Positions 59,364-64,000 of a stretch of DNA of 64,000 bases are shown here, in pieces. The position numbers were made by a program, and so were the translations under genes. Every line of letters begins with the position of its first letter. Within the stretch, counting starts at the first letter, position 1. This DNA is from QHXW01 sp035297145 (GTDB taxonomy: Bacteria; Acidobacteriota; Terriglobia; Bryobacterales; Bryobacteraceae). The stretch is from assembly GCA_035297145.1 (NCBI GenBank), contig DATGZN010000041.1, positions 35,533 to 99,532 on the forward strand, read 5' to 3'. The notes under the pieces are model-generated. The model was given only the letters and a program-made list of their open reading frames with translations. It made no database searches and was not told where the DNA came from.

Positions 59364-60108
59364 CTGAAGGAGTTGAGGTGTAAACAGAGCCATGTTTCTC
59401 GATAAGTCACTTATATTATATCACTTAGCAGCCTCTGTTGCTGACAAAGCACTTAACTGAGTCAGTTATTTTGCGGTACGAAAAAAGCTAGATATCGGGT
59501 CACTCACACCGGTAATTTGACGGCAAAATGCGTACCTTGCCGTAAGCATTCACAATACACAACTTAGGGACCACAGATCACTTAGTCGGCCCGAACTAAT
59601 TGAACCGGATTTCTATGTTATCTCCAATTTCATGCGAGACATACAAGAATAAATTGGGTTTTGACAAAAGCTCTCCGGCAAATATCTCGCATTGGGCTGC
59701 ACGGAGGTGGATGGGGTGTGAGGCGGGGGGATGGAGGGCGAGACGGTTTATTTTGAAAAAACCAAAATTCGAGCAAACACGCAGCGGCTAGCTACATCTT
59801 CTTCTTCTTCTCCTGCTTCTACCGATGCCGATGCTTCCTTTACGTCGCTCATCGTTACAGTGTCGCGAGCATAAGCTACGATTCGAGTTGTGCCGGGGTA
59901 CGCCAAAACAGTCGAGGCAGTCGAGGCACACATGAATCCTAAGCACTTACACCCGAGGCATCAGCCCGAGGCAAGGCGAGGCAGGCCGATGTGCCTCGAT
60001 TACCTCGGTGGTGCCTCGGTCGAATGCATCGAAGAGAATCAATAACTAAATCTTTTATTATCATCAATGACTCGATTGCCTCGATCATTTCCTACCCACC
60101 TGCCTACG
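59364..60108. other. 745-bp non-coding region upstream of a RepA-like gene
   Basis: No gene is convincing. The left part is AT-rich (59364-59600, with CACTTA/TAAGTG units), and the right part contains the CGAGGCA cluster described next. Position beside a replication-type ATPase makes it a candidate origin or partition region. Confidence 0.45.
59913..60083. repeat. eight CGAGGCA heptamers (iteron-like cluster)
   Basis: Five copies on the plus strand (59913, 59922, 59954, 59967, 59977) and three inverted TGCCTCG copies (59992, 60012, 60077) lie within 171 bp. All eight are perfect. Chance expectation for a given heptamer on both strands is about 0.02. Arrangement converges on a centre near 59,988. 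It lies 26 bp beyond the stop of the RepA-like gene. Iterons, partition sites or an operator array are possible. Confidence 0.7.
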
Positions 60109-61173
60109 CTACTGCACCCGGCGCGCCTGTCTCAACTCTGGCGCTTTTGACAACCTGCCATCTGTCGCATCAACGATAACGCCGAGCCTCCGGCATTCTT
60201 TGATCCAACTCGCATAGGTTGAACTCGACTTGAGAGCCATCTTGACCATCTCCTCGCCTTCGCGATACCCGAATGTTGCCGGTGGGTCGGGCAGTTGCTT
60301 CCAGGCCAGCTCGCGGCCCGGTGTGTTTAACACCTGCGCCAGATTGCATTGCGCATCCGGCACGAGGTGGAACCGGCGATTCTCGTCCATCTGCAACAGC
60401 GAAACCTGCTGGTTGCCGTCGCCTCGCTGCCTACCGCCAAGAAAAACCGAATAATCCTCCCCCTCAGGCCGTTCCAAGCCCCAAAGACTTCCTGTGGAAT
60501 TGATGAAATGCGAACTGCCCATGATGGATTCGAAAAACGCGCCAGGGTTGCGCCTGAGATCGATCGGATGTTCGAGATCGCCCTTTTTCGGATGCGCCGC
60601 AAGAATAATAGCGGCGTCGTGAGTCTTCGCAAGCTGATAGCAGAAAGTCATCAGCTCGTGTACGAGCCTCGGGTCATTGTATTCGGCACCGATTACGTGA
60701 GCCAGGTTGTCGATCACGATCAGGTCGGGTTGGTGCTCGCGTGCGGCCCGAAGCACTGTATCGCGAAACGCCTCGTTTCGAACATCTCTCGGAATATTGT
60801 GCTCAAGAAAATCATCCCGGCTGAGGATTCTGATTCGCCCGGCAATGTCGCGACCGCCAACTACAGTCCTGAGCTTCTCCTGGTACTCGCCAGAATCGTC
60901 TTCGAGCATCAGCAGTAGTGACCGCCGGGCCGTTGGTATCTCATACCCCAGGAATTCCCGCTCAGGCACCGCAAGCGCAACGCCCATGTGCGTTGTCAGG
61001 GAAGTCTTACCGTGTCGTCTTCTCGCCCCAAAACCAATCAAATCGCGCCGGTGGACGAGGTTCGTTATCAATGGTTCCTGCGGTGGAAAGGGGCGTTTCA
61101 AGAATTCCTCAGCCGACCATCCGATGAATGTGCCTTCGGTCCTGACGTGTGTATTAGCCCCGGTCACGGTCAT
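60109..61173 (-). CDS. RepA-like AAA ATPase (AAA_25 / hexameric helicase type)
   Basis: 354 residues. Walker A FGARRRHGKTSLTTH, Walker B DLIVIDNLAHVIGA, sensor-like IILAAHPKKGDLEHP. Matches the RSF1010-RepA/AAA_25 group of replication helicases found on plasmids and integrative elements. C-terminal ~90 residues contain a winged-helix-like part (FGYREGEEMVKMALKSSSTY). Overlaps the 56-residue gene by 20 nt. Last of the three-gene replicon operon. Confidence 0.85.
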   Translation of the reverse strand: MTVTGANTHVRTEGTFIGWSAEEFLKRPFPPQEPLITNLVHRRDLIGFGARRRHGKTSLTTHMGVALAVPEREFLGYEIPTARRSLLLMLEDDSGEYQEKLRTVVGGRDIAGRIRILSRDDFLEHNIPRDVRNEAFRDTVLRAAREHQPDLIVIDNLAHVIGAEYNDPRLVHELMTFCYQLAKTHDAAIILAAHPKKGDLEHPIDLRRNPGAFFESIMGSSHFINSTGSLWGLERPEGEDYSVFLGGRQRGDGNQQVSLLQMDENRRFHLVPDAQCNLAQVLNTPGRELAWKQLPDPPATFGYREGEEMVKMALKSSSTYASWIKECRRLGVIVDATDGRLSKAPELRQARRVQ

Positions 61174-61324
61174 CCCCTCGGTTGTTCCGTTGGTTTGGCT
61201 TCAAAGTTTCGGTTTTCTTCAGCAGGACTATCTTCCCGCCTTGAAAGGTGAGTTCTAGCGATCCCCAGAAACCGGTGTTCGCAAGATCCTGAACAATAAT
61301 TACAGCATCGCTGGCCGAATTCAT
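61154..61324 (-). CDS. 56-residue DUF2292-like protein
   Basis: ATG 61324 overlaps the excisionase-like stop (ATGA) and its end overlaps the RepA-like start. The product has FWGSLELTFQGGKIVLLKKT, resembling DUF2292 small proteins, then a charged tail (QRNNRGDDRDRG). Role unknown; position points to replication or excision control. Confidence 0.6.
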   Translation of the reverse strand: MNSASDAVIIVQDLANTGFWGSLELTFQGGKIVLLKKTETLKPNQRNNRGDDRDRG

Positions 61325-61503
61325 TGCTCCGTCCCCTTCCTTCCCGCCTGCACCATTCGATGCAATTCCCCAGGCTCGATCAACACTCGTCTCCCTAGCC
61401 TGATCGTCGCCAGCTTCCCCTGCCTGATCCACTGACGAAGCGTCCAGTGGCTCAATCCCACCGCTTTGGCCGCATCCCTGATTCCTATTGCTATTTCTTC
61501 CAT
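61321..61503 (-). CDS. excisionase-family HTH protein
   Basis: 60 residues from ATG 61503 (MEEIAIGIRDAAKAVGLSHW). HTH_17 pattern: DAAKAVGLSHWTLRQWIRQG and LATIRLGRRVLIEPGELHRM. Such proteins act as excisionases or regulators of integrative elements. First gene of the replicon operon behind a consensus promoter with an overlapping palindrome. Confidence 0.85.
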   Translation of the reverse strand: MEEIAIGIRDAAKAVGLSHWTLRQWIRQGKLATIRLGRRVLIEPGELHRMVQAGRKGTEQ

Positions 61504-61553
61504 AAAGACCCCTTTCAGCGCTTGACAACCCACGGTCAAAGCGCTACGATATT

Positions 61554-61591
61554 CTATAAGATATTATAGCACTTATTGGTGCTGTTGTCAA
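61554..61591 (-). promoter_or_regulatory. consensus promoter and operator of the replicon operon
   Basis: On the minus strand TTGACA (61591-61586), exactly 17 bp, TATAAT (61568-61563) is a perfect sigma-70 promoter. The palindrome CTATAA-GATA-TTATAG (61554-61569) covers the -10, a good operator. On the plus strand TTGACA (61522) and TACGAT (61545) may drive the divergent regulator at 61614. Confidence 0.8.
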
Positions 61592-61613
61592 GTACGCAGG
61601 AGCCGCTCCACCC

Positions 61614-62036
61614 ATGGACGCTTTCGAACTCGCTGAAATGACTAAGGTTCTCGATATGTCGCCGATCAAGGCTAAGAACTGGACCTCGGATCGGCCATTC
61701 AAGATCCCCGCTTCCATCCACACCTCCACCGGCACCGGCTCCCGGAACCTGTATAGCATCGAGGATGTCTACCTGATGGGTCTAGCCAACGAATTCAGTA
61801 AAACTGGCTTCGCGGCAATCGCGATTGGAAAGCTGCTCGCGGTTATCGATGCCACCAAGCTGGCGAAAATGGATTGGCTAACGGTCTACAGAACCGGAAA
61901 AGGCGAGGAAAAGAAATTCCACATGCGCGAGGGCAAAGTGCAGCCGCCGGAGGGGGTGCTGCTCTGGCAAACGGTGAACGTTGGTGGGATGGTGGAGCGG
62001 ATTGACAAGGCAGTTGAACGGATGCGAAAAGCATAG
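61614..62036 (+). CDS. MerR-like regulator
   Basis: 140 residues. A helix-turn-helix-like start (ELAEMTKVLDMSPIKAKNW) and RNLYSIEDVYLMGLANEFSK as in MerR-type DNA-binding plus linker. The C-terminal half is not a known ligand domain (WLTVYRTGKGEEKKFHMREG). Divergent from the excisionase operon with shared intergenic operator, so it likely controls the element's replication/excision switch. Confidence 0.7.
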   Translation: MDAFELAEMTKVLDMSPIKAKNWTSDRPFKIPASIHTSTGTGSRNLYSIEDVYLMGLANEFSKTGFAAIAIGKLLAVIDATKLAKMDWLTVYRTGKGEEKKFHMREGKVQPPEGVLLWQTVNVGGMVERIDKAVERMRKA

Positions 62037-62038
62037 GC

Positions 62039-62242
62039 TCAAGCGCTCGTTTTTTGGAACACCCAAAAGAACATCGCCAAACTCACCGCTGCGAATGCAT
62101 AAACTAGGGTTGTTAAGAAAGCAACCATTGAAATCGCGCCATTCAAAAGGTTCCAGCCCTCCATCACGAGGCGCGCCGCCAACACAAACGCCAGCAGCGC
62201 CGTCCCTGCAAAGGCGAGTAAAGCAGCAGCTTTCAAGCCCAT
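62039..62242 (-). CDS. 67-residue two-helix membrane protein
   Basis: Two membrane helices (ALLAFAGTALLAFVLAARLV and MVAFLTTLVYAFAAVSLAMF). Convergent with the MerR-like gene and 7 bp downstream of the secreted protein gene. Function unknown. Confidence 0.6.
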   Translation of the reverse strand: MGLKAAALLAFAGTALLAFVLAARLVMEGWNLLNGAISMVAFLTTLVYAFAAVSLAMFFWVFQKTSA

Positions 62243-62249
62243 GCCCGTC

Positions 62250-63038
62250 CTACTGTGCAGCTAGGGCGAACGCCGTCGTATATGCACCCACGGCGTTAAC
62301 CAGTATCGCCAAACCCGCAATCGCGTCAGCGGAACTGTCCGCACTTACTAGCGCTGTGCCCGCTTGTCCGGCAAGGCTCGGGTACTGATTCGTCAGGACA
62401 AACGATTTGTGCTCTAGCGGCCCCATTTGAAATTGATCCGTATGAAGGGTAGCTCCAGTGAAATCCCGGAAAACGAGATTCAAAGTCACGGTATTCGGGT
62501 GTGGATTCGCCAACGCAAACCCCGTCGCATTCCCGTTGGCGTTGCTGAAAGCCAGAACGAACTTTTGGGAGGTCAACGTTTCAAATGGCACCACCGCCTG
62601 TTGCCCAGTCACGTCATATGTGAACACCGCTGCGCCGCCGATATCCCCCGTCGAACTGGGATCAATCAGCGCCCAGCCTGTAGTGGTTGAGGGATTCTTG
62701 TCTCGCGCTTTCAGATCTACCTCGCCGCCGACGGGAATCATTCCGGTAAGGACTGATTGGTTACCAAGATCCTGTTGGGTATCGGTATCCTTAAAAGGAA
62801 ACGCCTCCGCTGCGCCAGAATCCCCGTAGAATTTCAGTGTGTAGTTGGCCGGGGTGGTCCCCAGATTGATCAGCACAATCAGCGTGCTCCACCCCCCGCC
62901 AGCCGCCATGTGTGTTGCAACGCGATTGCCGGTGGTTGTGTCAGCGGCAAGGTCTTTGTGAATTCTCGCCACCTGTGAGTATGCTGGCATCACTACCAGC
63001 GCAAGAACTGTGAGCGCGAATAGTATCGGGTGTTTCAT
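62250..63038 (-). CDS. secreted Solibacter-type repeat protein, single repeat
   Basis: 262 residues. Signal peptide (PILFALTVLALVVMPAYSQ). One repeat domain of the same family as the 39.5-41.0 kb protein: AGGGWSTLIVLINLGTTPAN, FYGDSGAAEAFPF, AVVPFETLTSQKFVLAFSNA, ATGFALANPHPNTVTLNLVF, QYPSLAGQAGTALVS. Exported, beta-rich. Present on the mobile element while the double-repeat relative is on the backbone side of the att site. Confidence 0.85.
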   Translation of the reverse strand: MKHPILFALTVLALVVMPAYSQVARIHKDLAADTTTGNRVATHMAAGGGWSTLIVLINLGTTPANYTLKFYGDSGAAEAFPFKDTDTQQDLGNQSVLTGMIPVGGEVDLKARDKNPSTTTGWALIDPSSTGDIGGAAVFTYDVTGQQAVVPFETLTSQKFVLAFSNANGNATGFALANPHPNTVTLNLVFRDFTGATLHTDQFQMGPLEHKSFVLTNQYPSLAGQAGTALVSADSSADAIAGLAILVNAVGAYTTAFALAAQ

Positions 63039-63367
63039 CCCCGTTCACCTCTTGGCGGAAGATACTCTCACAAAGTCGCGTGCGGCGCAAGCGGGTAGTC
63101 TGAGCTACACAGCCTCGAAGAATCTTATCGAAAATGGATGTCGCCAATCAGACTAATGGGGTAGATTTGCAGGCACATATATCGCAATTTATCTGGTAAA
63201 ACAGTCGATTTATTTCGTGGCGGAGCTTTTTCCTGTGCGAGGCAATCGCCACTCAGAAGAGAGAAAGGGAAATTGGAAATTTACCCGCTCCTGCTGAGGT
63301 AGCAGTTTGATCTGCTACCTCGTGCAGGACTGAAATGCGGCTGGGGGAGTTTGGAAACACCGCTCGA
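63039..63367. other. intergenic region with hairpin
   Basis: 329 bp without a gene. It contains AT-rich sequence that should hold the promoter of the secreted protein gene, and the hairpin described next. Confidence 0.4.
63296..63321. other. perfect 10-bp inverted repeat
   Basis: GAGGTAGCAG (63296-63305), TTTGAT loop, CTGCTACCTC (63312-63321). It lies 46 bp beyond the stop of the 63368-63754 gene. No T-run follows on either strand, so a classic terminator is doubtful; operator, RNA hairpin or REP-like unit are alternatives. Confidence 0.5.
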
Positions 63368-63754
63368 TTACCGGAGATACAGAAACTCGACGCCTTCGGT
63401 TTGTCCGGCGAAGAACCACTTCCCCAGAGCTTCGGGACTCCCGTTTGGCCGTTCTTCGAGTGTGATTACCGTGCCGTCTGTTGATTTGGCTCGATTAGCA
63501 GGTACGGTGAATATCGTCGCCACTAACTGGCGCTGATCCTCGGTGAAAATCTGGACGATGCCATGCTCCGAAGGGTTGTCGGCCAATTTGAAGACGTACT
63601 CTCCCGCCGGAAGAACTCTCCCGGTGGGCACCTCAACCGGGCCGCTCAGCTTTACCATCGTTTCCTGATTCACTTCGTCTGCCTTAGCAAGCGGCGACAG
63701 GGCAACACTGCCGAGTAAGAACACCAAGCCGAACAATTTGAATTTGCGATTCAT
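63368..63754 (-). CDS. small secreted acidobacterial protein
   Basis: 128 residues. Signal peptide (LFGLVFLLGSVALSPLAKA). Mature part: MVKLSGPVEVPTGRVLPAGE, YVFKLADNPSEHGIVQIF, VITLEERPNGSPEALGKWFF. The beta-rich protein with a VLPAGxYVFKL core is typical for small exported acidobacterial proteins; function unknown. Confidence 0.75.
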   Translation of the reverse strand: MNRKFKLFGLVFLLGSVALSPLAKADEVNQETMVKLSGPVEVPTGRVLPAGEYVFKLADNPSEHGIVQIFTEDQRQLVATIFTVPANRAKSTDGTVITLEERPNGSPEALGKWFFAGQTEGVEFLYLR

Positions 63755-63867
63755 GTTTGTCTCCTGATTTTGTGGTGAGCGGATTTACCGCCCTCACTAT
63801 TCAAGACGTTTCGGATTGCCGCGAGGATTGTAAAGAGTATGTAAAGAGCCGAGAGCAGTCGCGAGGG

Positions 63868-64000
63868 CTACTGAGGGCTACCAGTTGTCCGTTGATCGGG
63901 TGCCCCTTGGGTGGTGTGCAACCGTTCGGCGGTCGTATCAAAATCGCCGAGGGAATTATTGCCTGCTGTCCAGCCCCGTGCAGCGTTGCGTTTGTGGGCT
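63868..64000 (-). CDS. possible C-terminal end of a gene cut by the window edge
   Basis: On the minus strand a frame enters from the edge and reads 43 codons to TAG 63868 (HKRNAARGWTAGNNSLGDF then DTTAERLHTTQGAPDQ). Composition is protein-like but too short to assign. Could be noise. Confidence 0.3.
   Translation of the reverse strand, partial: AHKRNAARGWTAGNNSLGDFDTTAERLHTTQGAPDQRTTGSPQ

Overview
The window reads as a chromosomal segment of an acidobacterium, most likely of the Solibacter/Bryobacter group. The clues are an acidobacterial-type orphan ABC permease (ADOP), Solibacter-type secreted repeat proteins, PEP-CTERM proteins, many secreted metallopeptidases (two M48, M14, M3, M50, DUF885, an orphan HExxH protein) and an ImuA/ImuB/DnaE2 mutasome. 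No rRNA, intact tRNA or CRISPR array is present. Taxonomy is inferred from gene content only.

1-41 kb looks like stable backbone. It holds: an ADOP permease fragment and small secreted proteins; paired M48 proteases; two related Solibacter-type secreted proteins; a VapBC toxin-antitoxin pair; a glycoside-hydrolase-like protein, a zincin, a CocE/S15 hydrolase, a class V aminotransferase, a TIM-barrel isomerase and an M14 peptidase; an MFS exporter; the imuA-imuB-dnaE2 operon; hemW-ltaE; a large MJ0619/Tes-like radical SAM enzyme (candidate membrane-spanning-lipid synthase); a PAS hybrid histidine kinase; an HU-M50-GT2-GT4-prepilin peptidase gene string; a flavin reductase and DUF885 protein; an M3 peptidase; and a tandem-repeat secreted protein. 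The mutasome operon carries several inserted palindromes read through in frame: one REP-like hairpin in imuB and two copies of a ~105-bp palindrome in dnaE2.

41,034-64,000 looks like an integrated mobile element whose left end is a 49-nt 3' fragment of tRNA-Thr(TGT) on the minus strand. In this geometry the intact tRNA should lie at the other end, beyond the window. The element carries a serine recombinase in a tightly overlapping operon with an ArdC-like antirestriction protein, a RepA-like AAA ATPase with excisionase-type HTH and a consensus promoter, a cluster of eight CGAGGCA heptamers that may be an origin, XRE and MerR-like regulators, response regulators, DoxX, a TPR-like protein plus S1C protease, twin Flp pilins, and a two-gene unit pairing a Panacea/SocA-like protein with a proteasome-like Ntn hydrolase. 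A 45-codon peptide with a textbook double-glycine leader sits next to the recombinase. Several genes here are decaying (HNH endonuclease and recombinase HTH with amber codons; PEP-CTERM and RHH genes with single-base frameshifts).

The strongest leads are the RPE-like in-frame palindromes in dnaE2, the Panacea/Ntn-hydrolase pair, the tRNA-Thr att site with the iteron cluster, the double-glycine peptide, and the Tes-like enzyme.
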